Source: Oxalobacteraceae bacterium UBA6018 (lineage in GTDB: Bacteria; Pseudomonadota; Gammaproteobacteria; Burkholderiales; Burkholderiaceae_D). From it: a stretch of 19,033 nt of DNA. The stretch's first letter is position 1; the number at the start of each line of letters is the position of its first letter. The notes below the pieces were generated by a model. It ran no database searches, was not told the DNA's origin, and was given only the letters and a program-made list of their open reading frames with translations. Below, in pieces: positions 6,178-14,283 of this stretch. The translations under genes were made by a program, and so were the position numbers. The stretch spans positions 1-19,033 of the forward strand of contig DIZW01000051.1 of NCBI GenBank assembly GCA_002428015.1, read 5' to 3'.

Positions 6178-7869
6178 TTACTGGATGCGCGGGGCTGTGA
6201 GCGTATGCGGCCCTTGCATCAGCGTCAGCTCGGTGGCGCCGGCGGCGCTGGTGGAAAAGCGCAGGTGGGCGTCGACTTCCTTGATGAAGAACACTCCCGG
6301 TTCGGTGGCGAACAATTCCACCTCGGGCTGTCCGGTGGCGACGCCGAACAGCCTGGCGCCGTCGCGCCGGATGACGACGGTGAAGCCGGGCGCCAGCGGG
6401 TAGCTGCCGACGTAGCCGTCTAGCAGGGCCACCGGCAGCGTGATCGCGTCGCGCCGCGGCGCGGCGTTGGCCGTGCGCGGATGCATCAGCGTCTGGCCGC
6501 GGTCGGTGATGGCGACCTTGTCCACCTCGCCGTTGGCGCCGCGCGAGAACGCGACCGTGATGTTGGAGTCGCCGAGATAGAAGGCGTCGGCCGCGTAGGG
6601 GCGCAGCAGCGCGCGGCCGCGCCCGGTCCCCTGGATGGTCAGGTCGTCGCCGTCGCGCCGCACCACGTGGTCGTTGGCCGCGTCGATCCGGTACACGCCG
6701 ACGAAGGCATCGAGCACCTTGGCGTCCGGCTTGACCGCCAGCGGCTCGGGCAGCGGCTTGCCGATCGCCAGCGCGGCCGCGCGCAGGGCCGCCGTTTCCG
6801 TGCTCGCGCCGGGGCGCTCGTCGGCGTTGCCCAGCACCGCCACGTACACGCCATCCGATGGCAGGCGCACCTCGAAGGTGCTGAAACCTGGGATCAAGCC
6901 ACCGTGGGAAATGGTCGGCCTACCCTGCAGCGCGCCGATAAACCAGCCATAGCCGTAGCCGGTGCTGCTGCCGTCGGCCAGGTGGAACGGCGCCGAGGCC
7001 TTGGCCAGGCTGGCCTTTCCGATCAGCTTACCGCCGGCCACGGCCGCGTCCCAGCGCGCCAGGTCGTCGACGGTCGACACCAGCGCGCCGGCGGCGTAAG
7101 GCTGGGTCATGCTGAGCGCGCGCGCCGGCACGAACTTGTCGTCCTTGCGCGAGTAGCCGGACGCGCGCTTGGCCCTGCTGCGCTCGTGCCCGTCGTAGGC
7201 CGTTTGCGTCATCTGCAGCGGAATGAAGATGTGCTGCTCGACGAAGTCGGCATACGGCTGGCCCGACACTTTTTCGATGATCGCGCCCAGCAGGAAGTAG
7301 CCGGAATTGTCATACGCGAAGCGCGTGCCCGGCTCGAACTCGAGCGGATCGTTCTTGAACGTGTTGATGACTTCGGCCGGCGTCATGTCCTTGTCGGCCG
7401 TGGCTTCGAAACCTGGCTTGTTGGTGTAGCTGACAATGCCCGAGGTGTGCGTGAGCAGGTGCTCGATGGTGATGTGCTTGCCGTGGGTGGGGAAGTCGGG
7501 CAGGTAGGTCGTGATGTCGTCGCTGAGCTTGAGCTTGCCCTGCTCGACCAGCATCAGGATGGACACGGCCGTGAACTGCTTGGTGATCGAACCGATGCGC
7601 ATCGACATGCCGGCGTCCATCGGCTTGCGCGTGGCCAGGTTGGCCAGGCCGTAGCCCTTGCGCAGCAGGATGGTCCCGTTGCGCACCACCAGCACGGTCG
7701 CGCCCGGGCCGTCAGCCGGGAAGCTGGCGGCAAGGCCAGCGTCGATGCGCGCGGCCAGGGCCAGGTCGGCCGCGCTGATGGCGGTCGCGTTGTGGGAGGG
7801 CGCTGCGCAGGCGGCCGGCAGTTGTATCAGCAGCAGCGAGGCAAAGGCAATAGCGGAAAGTTTGAACAT
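6178..7869 (-). CDS. Exported serine hydrolase, class C beta-lactamase family
   Basis: 563 aa. Sec signal peptide at 1-22 (MFKLSAIAFASLLLIQLPAA, likely cleaved after ACA), so it is periplasmic or secreted. The beta-lactamase/transpeptidase-like domain (about 35-360) shows the nucleophile motif Ser94-Ile-Thr-Lys97, Tyr186-Asp-Asn188, and the HxG-type third motif Ser321-His-Gly-Gly, as in esterases and D-amino-acid peptidases of this family; the true AmpC KTG is absent. Two C-terminal repeats beginning FVGVYRID and YVGSYPLA look like DUF3471-type lipocalin-like domains. Start chosen at 7869 because of the signal peptide and AGGA 6 bases upstream; the frame stays open to 8076 but overlaps the lipoprotein gene. 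Hydrolase class is secure; the substrate (peptide, ester or lactam) is not. Confidence 0.92.
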   Translation of the reverse strand: MFKLSAIAFASLLLIQLPAACAAPSHNATAISAADLALAARIDAGLAASFPADGPGATVLVVRNGTILLRKGYGLANLATRKPMDAGMSMRIGSITKQFTAVSILMLVEQGKLKLSDDITTYLPDFPTHGKHITIEHLLTHTSGIVSYTNKPGFEATADKDMTPAEVINTFKNDPLEFEPGTRFAYDNSGYFLLGAIIEKVSGQPYADFVEQHIFIPLQMTQTAYDGHERSRAKRASGYSRKDDKFVPARALSMTQPYAAGALVSTVDDLARWDAAVAGGKLIGKASLAKASAPFHLADGSSTGYGYGWFIGALQGRPTISHGGLIPGFSTFEVRLPSDGVYVAVLGNADERPGASTETAALRAAALAIGKPLPEPLAVKPDAKVLDAFVGVYRIDAANDHVVRRDGDDLTIQGTGRGRALLRPYAADAFYLGDSNITVAFSRGANGEVDKVAITDRGQTLMHPRTANAAPRRDAITLPVALLDGYVGSYPLAPGFTVVIRRDGARLFGVATGQPEVELFATEPGVFFIKEVDAHLRFSTSAAGATELTLMQGPHTLTAPRIQ

Positions 7870-8036
7870 CGTCGGTCCTGTTTGCAGTTGAGAAAAGCTC
7901 ACCGCATGGTAGGGGTTCCGCGACGCTCGATTATTGCTGGTGCGACAGAATGCGAAAAAGGCAAGATGAACTGCGTAAATCCGGTATTGACAGCGTTCGG
8001 TATCGACAGCGGCCGACGGCGGCGCGCCGGCTGCGC

Positions 8037-8432
8037 TTACTTGGCTTTCTTCGCGCGCGCGAACTGCGGTCCCCACAATGGATGGCCGCGTTCACCGGGC
8101 AGCAAATCAAAGCTCGGGTCCAGCCTGAACGCTTTCTCGAACTGCTGGCGGCACAGCGTCAGGCGGTTGGTGACGCAATAGCTGAACGCGCTGTACTTGT
8201 GCGCGGACAGTTGCGTGGCCTTGCTGCCGGCCGCGATCTCGGGCGCGGCCAGGCGCTTGATGGCGTCGTTGAACTGGCCCTTGTTATACAGCGCGACGCC
8301 CTCGTCGAGCGCGGCCTGGTCCGGCGTCGGCGTGGCCGGCGCGGCAGGTGTGGACGGATGGGGAGCGGTCGCGGCGCAGGCGCACAGCAGCACGGCGGCG
8401 GCGAGGGTGGACAGGCGGGACAGAATGGTCAT
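8037..8432 (-). CDS. TssQ-like T6SS-associated lipoprotein
   Basis: 131-aa predicted lipoprotein. The hydrophobic signal ends in LCAC, with Cys19 as the likely acylated residue; the next residue is Ala, not Asp, so outer-membrane sorting is expected. A Pro/Ala/Thr-rich linker (21-38) leads to a small helical TPR-like domain (ALDEGVALYNKGQFNDAIKR ... QQFEKAFRLDPSFDL), ending in a Lys-rich tail. This form matches lipoproteins annotated TssQ in Burkholderia-type T6SS clusters. It is the last gene of the operon, 24 bases after the kinase, with no clear Shine-Dalgarno of its own. The lipoprotein call is strong; the TssQ family call rests on my recognition plus T6SS-type neighbours. Confidence 0.78.
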   Translation of the reverse strand: MTILSRLSTLAAAVLLCACAATAPHPSTPAAPATPTPDQAALDEGVALYNKGQFNDAIKRLAAPEIAAGSKATQLSAHKYSAFSYCVTNRLTLCRQQFEKAFRLDPSFDLLPGERGHPLWGPQFARAKKAK

Positions 8433-8456
8433 GGCGATCTGGAGGCGGGTGGGAGG

Positions 8457-10193
8457 CTAATTGGTGGGGGTGGAAAAATCGTGGCCGATCGTGCCAGGCT
8501 GGTTGGCCGTCGCCTTCACCTCGGTCACGTAATCCGGGAAATTGGGATTGACGATACGGATCTTGTGGCGGCCGGCCGACAGCGCCAGCTTTTTCAGCGG
8601 CGGGCTCACACCGCGCTCGCGCCCATCGACATACACTGTGCCCCAAGGTTCGATCGCCAGGCGGTAGCTGGCGCTGGCCGGCGCTTTCTCGCGCACCTTC
8701 ACTGGAGGCGCGACGACGGCCGCCGGCGCGGGCGTGGACGCTTGCGCGCCGGCCTGCGAACCGGGCAGCGCATTGGCCTGCGGCGGCGGTACGCTTTGCG
8801 CCGGCGCGGCCGACGGCGGCGCGCCGAATGCGGGCAAGACTGGCTGCCGCACGCCGACCGCGGACAAGGCTGACGGCTGCACACCCAGCGCGGACGGGCT
8901 TGGCTGCGGCTCGCCCTGGGTAGGCGAGCCCGCTTGCTGCAAGTCCGTCGCGGGTGAGGCGGGCGGCGCCACTTCCAGCGGCGGCACCGGCATCGTCCCC
9001 AGCGGCGCCGACGGCATGGCGCGCGTGCGCCCGAGCGGCTTCAACACGTCTCCGGGATCGCCCAGCAAGGCATGGGCGGCCAGCGCCATGCCGGCCACCG
9101 CGGCCGCGGCGGCCACCGGTGCGGCCCAGCGTGGCCGTGCGCGCTGCGGCTGCGGCGTCACCGGCAGCACGGGAGAGACGCGCAATTCAACCGTGGTCGC
9201 ACGCTCAGGGGCGAGCAGCGCGCTCGCGCTGCCCGGCGGCATCCGCTCGACGGTGGAAAAGCGCTGCGCCGCGCCCGGCGTGCGCGCGCGCAGCGTACCC
9301 GAAGGAGCGATACCGAGCAGCGCGCGGAAGGCGTCGATGGTTTGCGGACGCTGCGCCGCCAGCACCGCCAGGCCGTGATCGAGCGCGCTCATGAACTCGA
9401 TGCTGTAGCCGGGCAGGGCGCGCTCGCGCAGCGGCACGATCGGGTCCTTGACCATGCGTGCGATCGAGGTGGCCGGCGGCTCGCCGACGATCGCGTAATA
9501 CATCACCGCCGCCAGCGCGTAGATGTCCGTGTACGGCCCCTGCTCGAGCGAGGCGTCGCCGGCGTACTGCTCGACCGGCGCGTAGCCCGGCTTGAGGATC
9601 ACCGTCAGCCCGCGCGTGCGGTCGCCGATGATCTGGCGCGCCGAGCCGAAGTCCAGCAGCACCGCGTCGCCATTGTCCTGCACGATGATATTGTCGGGCG
9701 AGACGTCGCGGTGCACGATGTTCATTGTGTACAGCATCTCCAGCGCCGCCAGGATCTGCTTCATGACTGACAGGCACCATGCTTGCGTGACAAGCTCCGG
9801 CCGAGCCGCGACGATCTCCTTGATGGTGCGCCCGTCGTAATACTGCATCGCCGTGTATGCGGTCTGGTTCTGCTCCCAGTAGCGGTATACCTTCACCAGC
9901 GATGGATGGTCGAACTGGGCCAGGAAGCGCGCCTCGTTGATGAAGCTCTTCATGCCGACGTTGAAGGTGTCGCGGTGGCGCTCGGCGCGCACCGCCACGC
10001 TATGGTCGGCGCCGCGCGTGGCCAGCACGCCCGGCATGTACTCCTTGATGGCGACCGTGCGCTGCAGCGAATGGTCGAACGCCAGGTAGACGATGCCGAA
10101 GCCGCCTTCGCCCAGCACCCCCGTGATTTCGAAGTCCGACAGGCGGGTGCCGACCGGCAGGCAGTTCTCCGATCCGGCCGCTGCGTCGCTCAT
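8457..10193 (-). CDS. Membrane Ser/Thr protein kinase, PpkA-like, with C-terminal PEGA-like domain
   Basis: 578 aa. Cytosolic kinase domain about 20-295: glycine loop GEGGFG (28-33), Lys50 in VAIKEY, Glu87, catalytic loop HRDVSPDN (Asp163, Asn168), DFG 181-183, and activation segment PGYAPVEQY. One transmembrane helix (about 357-377) follows, then a long Pro/Ala-rich linker and a C-terminal beta domain (about 510-578) with VYVDGRERG and GRHKIRIVN, resembling PEGA domains. The catalytic-loop Lys of HRDLKPxN is Ser165. Its ATG overlaps the phosphatase stop (ATGA, 10190-10193), indicating translational coupling. In T6SS, the PpkA/PppA pair sets threonine phosphorylation of Fha/TagH and so secretion activity; here the pair lies beside a TagH C-terminal-domain gene. 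Confidence 0.92.
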   Translation of the reverse strand: MSDAAAGSENCLPVGTRLSDFEITGVLGEGGFGIVYLAFDHSLQRTVAIKEYMPGVLATRGADHSVAVRAERHRDTFNVGMKSFINEARFLAQFDHPSLVKVYRYWEQNQTAYTAMQYYDGRTIKEIVAARPELVTQAWCLSVMKQILAALEMLYTMNIVHRDVSPDNIIVQDNGDAVLLDFGSARQIIGDRTRGLTVILKPGYAPVEQYAGDASLEQGPYTDIYALAAVMYYAIVGEPPATSIARMVKDPIVPLRERALPGYSIEFMSALDHGLAVLAAQRPQTIDAFRALLGIAPSGTLRARTPGAAQRFSTVERMPPGSASALLAPERATTVELRVSPVLPVTPQPQRARPRWAAPVAAAAAVAGMALAAHALLGDPGDVLKPLGRTRAMPSAPLGTMPVPPLEVAPPASPATDLQQAGSPTQGEPQPSPSALGVQPSALSAVGVRQPVLPAFGAPPSAAPAQSVPPPQANALPGSQAGAQASTPAPAAVVAPPVKVREKAPASASYRLAIEPWGTVYVDGRERGVSPPLKKLALSAGRHKIRIVNPNFPDYVTEVKATANQPGTIGHDFSTPTN

Positions 10194-10963
10194 GGCTGCG
10201 CCTCCCACGTCCGGATCGCGTAGGCCGAGAAATTGTCGCGCGCCTTGCCGGCACGCCGGTTGTTCACCTCGGCCTGGCGGCACATCGCCTCCAGCCATTG
10301 CGCGCAGTCGGCGCTGGCCGCGAGCGCGTCCTCCATCTCGGCCTCCAGCACCCACTCCCACAAGCCGTCGCTGCACAGCAGCAGCGCGTCGCCGGGCGTG
10401 AGCACCGTGCCCGGATCGCTCACCGCGAGCGCGGTATCGCCCTCGGCGCCGATGGCCGCGAACAGCATGTTGCGCTGCGGATGAACGCGCAATTGATCGG
10501 CCTTGGCCAGGCCGGCGTCGATGAATTGCTGGGTCACGCTATGGTCCTTGGTGACGGCATGCACGCGGCCGCGCCGGAACAGATAGACGCGGCTGTCGCC
10601 CAGGTGCGCCCACAGCGCCTGGCCGCTGGCGCGGTCGATCAGCAGCGCCGCCACGGTGGCGCTCATGTCGCGCTGTTGCGTCTTGGCCAGGCGCGCCGCC
10701 GCCACCGCCTCGGCCGCCGCGCGCACGTAGCCGTGCAGCGGCCCGGCGCCGGCGGCCGGCTGTGCCGCGAAAGCCGCCAGCAGCGTATCGACCACCAGGT
10801 TCGCGGCCACCTCGCCGCCCGCATGGCCGCCCGCGCCGTCGGCCAGCACGAAGCACGCCAGGCTGCCATCCTGGGCCTCGCCCAGCGCGTCCTGGTTGGC
10901 CTCGCGTTCCCCGGTCTCGCTGATCCGCGTCCACGTCAGGTCGAGCGGGGCGCGCTCACCCAT
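10190..10963 (-). CDS. PP2C-family Ser/Thr phosphatase, PppA-like
   Basis: 257 aa, cytosolic, the usual size for bacterial PP2C. Metal-binding motifs are visible: NQDA (23-26), DGAGGHAGGE with Asp42/Gly43, SATVAALL (101-108), HLGDSRVYLF (120-129), SDG with Asp199, and the final RDNFSAY with Asp243. It removes phosphate from Ser/Thr, probably opposing the kinase encoded next. The start at 10963 (MGERAPLDL) is chosen because it overlaps the upstream gene by eight bases; an upstream start at 11032 would run 70 bases into it. The stop overlaps the kinase ATG. Assignment to the PppA role of T6SS is inferred from neighbours. Confidence 0.93.
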   Translation of the reverse strand: MGERAPLDLTWTRISETGEREANQDALGEAQDGSLACFVLADGAGGHAGGEVAANLVVDTLLAAFAAQPAAGAGPLHGYVRAAAEAVAAARLAKTQQRDMSATVAALLIDRASGQALWAHLGDSRVYLFRRGRVHAVTKDHSVTQQFIDAGLAKADQLRVHPQRNMLFAAIGAEGDTALAVSDPGTVLTPGDALLLCSDGLWEWVLEAEMEDALAASADCAQWLEAMCRQAEVNNRRAGKARDNFSAYAIRTWEAQP

Positions 10964-11582
10964 GATGCCCGGCCCGTTCAAGACGTTCGACTTCCTGCTC
11001 GTAGGCCGCCAGGAAGCTGGTGCCGAACACACCTTTGAACGGGTCGCTCAGGTCTCTCGCCGCGCTCCCATACTGATGCTGATACAAGTCCCACGCCGCG
11101 GCCGGGCGGCGCGCCGGCAGCAGGCGCTCGAGCAGGCCGGCCGGCGCCAGCGCCTGCTCGATGCGGGCGGGGTCGAGCCGATGCATCAGGCTATCCATGC
11201 TGGCCCGGGTTCCGGCCACCACGCCCAGTTGATGGCCGCGCAGGTCGTGCCAGGCATCCTCGAGGGCCTCGATCGGCTCCATAAAGCCCGGCATCTTCTT
11301 GCGCAACATCTGGGTGAGCACGGTCTGGCTGTCGGGGAAAAACTTCAGCGGATTATTATTGCGCACCACCACGACGGTCACATCGGCCTTGACCTCCTGC
11401 TTGACCAGCGAACGCAGCGCCAGCAGATCGATCGCGCCTTGCAGCGAACTGGCCGTCAGCTTGCCCAGCAACTCCATCAACTCCGGCGTGAGCGCCGCGA
11501 CGGCATCGTCGGCCAAGCCGGCGCCCCGCAAAAATGCTTGCTTAAGTGACTCGTTTTCATGGAAAGCAACGGCATTATTCAT
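10956..11582 (-). CDS. TagH C-terminal-domain protein (T6SS-associated) lacking the FHA domain
   Basis: 208 aa. It resembles only the C-terminal domain of TagH/Fha-type T6SS regulators: LKQAFLRGAGL near the start, a conserved middle with RNNNPLKFFPD (about 74-84), the HQLG segment, and the end PFKGVFGTSFLAAYEQE. Full-length TagH proteins carry an N-terminal phosphothreonine-binding FHA domain; none is present here, and none is encoded in the 550 bases upstream. It is the first gene of a coupled operon (phosphatase, kinase, lipoprotein). It may be an adaptor binding the T6SS baseplate/membrane complex without phosphopeptide recognition, or a remnant of a split gene. There is no evident Shine-Dalgarno before ATG 11582; a sigma-54-like promoter lies about 36 bases upstream. 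Confidence 0.82.
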   Translation of the reverse strand: MNNAVAFHENESLKQAFLRGAGLADDAVAALTPELMELLGKLTASSLQGAIDLLALRSLVKQEVKADVTVVVVRNNNPLKFFPDSQTVLTQMLRKKMPGFMEPIEALEDAWHDLRGHQLGVVAGTRASMDSLMHRLDPARIEQALAPAGLLERLLPARRPAAAWDLYQHQYGSAARDLSDPFKGVFGTSFLAAYEQEVERLERAGHHG

Positions 11583-11617
11583 TGGGGAAAACCCACGGAC
11601 GGGCGGAGATATTTATG

Positions 11618-11633
11618 TGCAGCAATAATGCCA
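11618..11633 (-). promoter_or_regulatory. Candidate sigma-54 (RpoN) promoter of the T6SS accessory operon
   Basis: On the minus strand the sequence TGGCATTATTGCTGCA has the required GG-N10-GC spacing of -24/-12 promoters and matches most of the consensus TGGCAC-N5-TTGCA. Transcription would start near 11607, giving a leader of about 25 bases to the ATG at 11582. Sigma-54 control is known for several T6SS clusters. No activator site was identified. Confidence 0.4.
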
Positions 11634-11735
11634 GATTACCGACAGTAGCGCAGCGCTGAATGTCGCTATTGTCGCCCAAAAAGTTGCATTTGGTCGATAC
11701 ACGCAACAATGTCAATACAAGCGCGCCGGGCCGCA

Positions 11736-11807
11736 AACAAAAGCCGGCCTGGCGCCAGGTTCAGCTAACAAAAATGGGGTCGGAGGCGACATCCGGACAC
11801 GAGCTCA
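11736..11807 (+). repeat. 72-bp intergenic repeat, copy A
   Basis: Matches copy B (11928-11999) at about 63 of 72 positions with no gaps. The conserved core GGGGTCGGAGGCGAC...CCGGACACGAGCTC (11775-11806) recurs inverted at 11855-11886. Confidence 0.9.
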
Positions 11808-11854
11808 GCTGCGCCGGAGGGAAACGGTCTCACGGCGTGTCCGCGAGACGGGAT

Positions 11855-11886
11855 GAGTTCGTGTCCGGATGTCGCCTCCGGCCCCA
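11855..11886 (-). repeat. Inverted copy C of the repeat core
   Basis: Reverse complement matches the copy A core at 30 of 32 positions. Together A core and C could form a large cruciform/hairpin with a 48-base loop, inside which GTCTCACGG/CCGCGAGAC makes a second stem. Confidence 0.88.
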
Positions 11887-11927
11887 CGATATTTCGAACT
11901 ATGTCGGTCGAACCTTGATTCGCCACG

Positions 11928-11999
11928 AACAAAAGCCGGTTTGGCGGGGAGTTCAGCTAACAAAAACGGGGTCGGAGGCGACGACCGGACACGAGCTCA
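11928..11999 (+). repeat. 72-bp intergenic repeat, copy B
   Basis: Direct repeat of copy A, including the AACAAAAGCCGG start, the TTCAGCTAACAAAAA middle and the GC-rich core ending ACACGAGCTCA. Confidence 0.9.
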
Positions 12000-12056
12000 A
12001 GCGCGCGCGGCACGACGGCTGAGTGACTAGCCCCGCGATGGGTTCAGCGCGTATGT

Positions 12057-12073
12057 GGATGTCGCCTCGACCC
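12057..12073 (-). repeat. Partial inverted copy D of the repeat core
   Basis: Reverse complement GGGTCGAGGCGACATCC equals 17 of 18 bases of the core with one base deleted. It lies close to the end of dbpA and completes an A(+) C(-) B(+) D(-) alternation. Confidence 0.6.
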
Positions 12074-12132
12074 GGCGCGTCCAGACGCCGGTGTGTCGAG
12101 GGCGTGGGCGTGATTTGAGAAGAGCTGGCCAG

Positions 12133-13542
<1,410 letters not shown>

Positions 13543-13610
13543 GGTCGGGCGGCGTCAAAAAAGGAGAACGGCTCAGAGCTTGAGAGTTTTTCGGGCGTGA
13601 CCGAGCAGCG

Positions 13611-13698
13611 CACCAGAAGGAGGCCAGTCTAGGCGCAAAGCGCAGCCATCGCTCGGGCTATGGCGAGCATTGCAACGACGAGTGGGCACTGTCTGGTG
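13611..13698. repeat. 88-bp imperfect palindrome (intergenic repeat element)
   Basis: The outer ends CACCAGA (13611-13617) and TCTGGTG (13692-13698) are inverted, and the centre GCCAT/ATGGC (13645-13649, 13660-13664) shares the same axis (13654.5), with scattered matches between. The inner part GCGCAGCC ... GGCGAGCATTGCA parallels the element at 2751-2879. It sits in the 241-base gap upstream of dbpA, where no gene is visible. Confidence 0.65.
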
Positions 13699-13783
13699 TG
13701 ATGAGCGGGCATGATCGACATACTTTCAAGCTCGCAGTCTAACAGGGCCGCGTACAGCGTTGGTGGTTCGGCGCCGGCGCCGT

Positions 13784-14026
13784 TCAGGCGGCGGCCCAGA
13801 TGGGTAGGCCGGTCAGGTCGATATTGTCGTCGCGGCGCCAGACCGGAAGTCCGGTGGCGTCGGTCGGGGCTAGCAGTTCGAGCTGCTCCTGCTTGAGCGC
13901 GGCCTTGCGCGGACGGGGCGTGGAAGCGCGCCGGGTATCCAGGCCATTCGGCCCGGTCGGCATCAGCGGCGCCGCGGGACCGAACCCCGGCAGATCGAAG
14001 GTTGCGTTATCTTTTTTGTCTCTCAT
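13784..14026 (-). CDS. Hypothetical small protein
   Basis: 80 aa, no signal peptide or membrane segment. A charged start (MRDKKDN) leads into a Pro/Gly-rich part and a basic Arg/Lys stretch (about 32-45), then a C-terminal end with two similar short motifs, TGLPVWRRDD and TGLPIWAAA, separated by NIDL. The doubled GLPxW motif suggests a real peptide-binding or assembly segment, and codon use fits the genome. No recognised family. It lies downstream of tRNA-fMet and its terminator, so it needs its own promoter in the 40 bases before 14026 or readthrough. No Shine-Dalgarno visible. The gene call is moderately supported; function unknown. Confidence 0.6.
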   Translation of the reverse strand: MRDKKDNATFDLPGFGPAAPLMPTGPNGLDTRRASTPRPRKAALKQEQLELLAPTDATGLPVWRRDDNIDLTGLPIWAAA

Positions 14027-14066
14027 CGCAAGCGCGGGCGGACCAGCTTAAGGCAGCGGGCCCTGA

Positions 14067-14100
14067 TCTAAAAAGAAAAGCCCGGCTCAAGAGTCGGGCT
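14067..14100 (-). terminator. Rho-independent terminator of tRNA-fMet
   Basis: On the minus strand, stem AGCCCGACTC with GAGCCGGGCT (one mismatched or wobble position, loop TT) is followed by TTTTCTTTTT. It begins 15 bases after the CCA end of the tRNA. Confidence 0.9.
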
Positions 14101-14114
14101 CAATGTCGAATGAT

Positions 14115-14191
14115 TGGTTGCGGGGACAGGATTTGAACCTGTGACCTTCGGGTTATGAGCCCGACGAGCTGCCAGACTGCTCCACCCCGCG
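14115..14191 (-). tRNA. Initiator tRNA-fMet (anticodon CAT)
   Basis: 77 bases including encoded CCA. It has both initiator hallmarks: an unpaired C1 opposite A72 at the end of the acceptor stem (CGCGGGG against CCCCGCA), and three consecutive G-C pairs in the anticodon stem (GGG-CTCATAA-CCC). Anticodon CAT is at 14155-14157. The D-arm GGAGCAGTCTGGCAGCTCGT and T-arm ACAGGTTCAAATCCTGT are standard. Confidence 0.97.
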
Positions 14192-14283
14192 TCTGAGCGG
14201 CGGATTGTACAGAGGATTGCCGGCGCGCGCAATGGCCTGATCGCAAACAGGGCGCTGCGCTCCGGCGGCGCGCGCGCTCGGGC

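Larger units (their letters stand above)
11583..12132. other. Non-coding region with repeat cluster between dbpA and the T6SS accessory operon
   Basis: 550 bases. 11583-11700 is promoter-like for the minus-strand operon. 11736-12073 is occupied by two direct 72-bp repeats and two inverted copies of their core. An open frame at 11660-12022 merely translates the repeats and is not called as a gene. No tRNA or other RNA gene is recognised. Confidence 0.6.

Noticed and set aside
7870..8076. Longer N-terminus for the serine hydrolase
   Set aside because: It would put 69 residues before a textbook signal peptide and overlap the lipoprotein gene; the start at 7869 has a ribosome site.
6481..8181. 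566-codon plus-strand open frame opposite the serine hydrolase
   Set aside because: It mirrors the antisense of a clear hydrolase and lipoprotein; it is Arg/Gly/Val-rich with no recognisable domain, an effect of GC-rich antisense frames.
11660..12022. 120-codon plus-strand frame containing two similar peptides (QKPAWRQVQLTK and QKPVWRGVQLTK)
   Set aside because: The peptide repeat is simply the translation of the 72-bp DNA repeats; inverted copy C interrupts it and there is no ribosome site.
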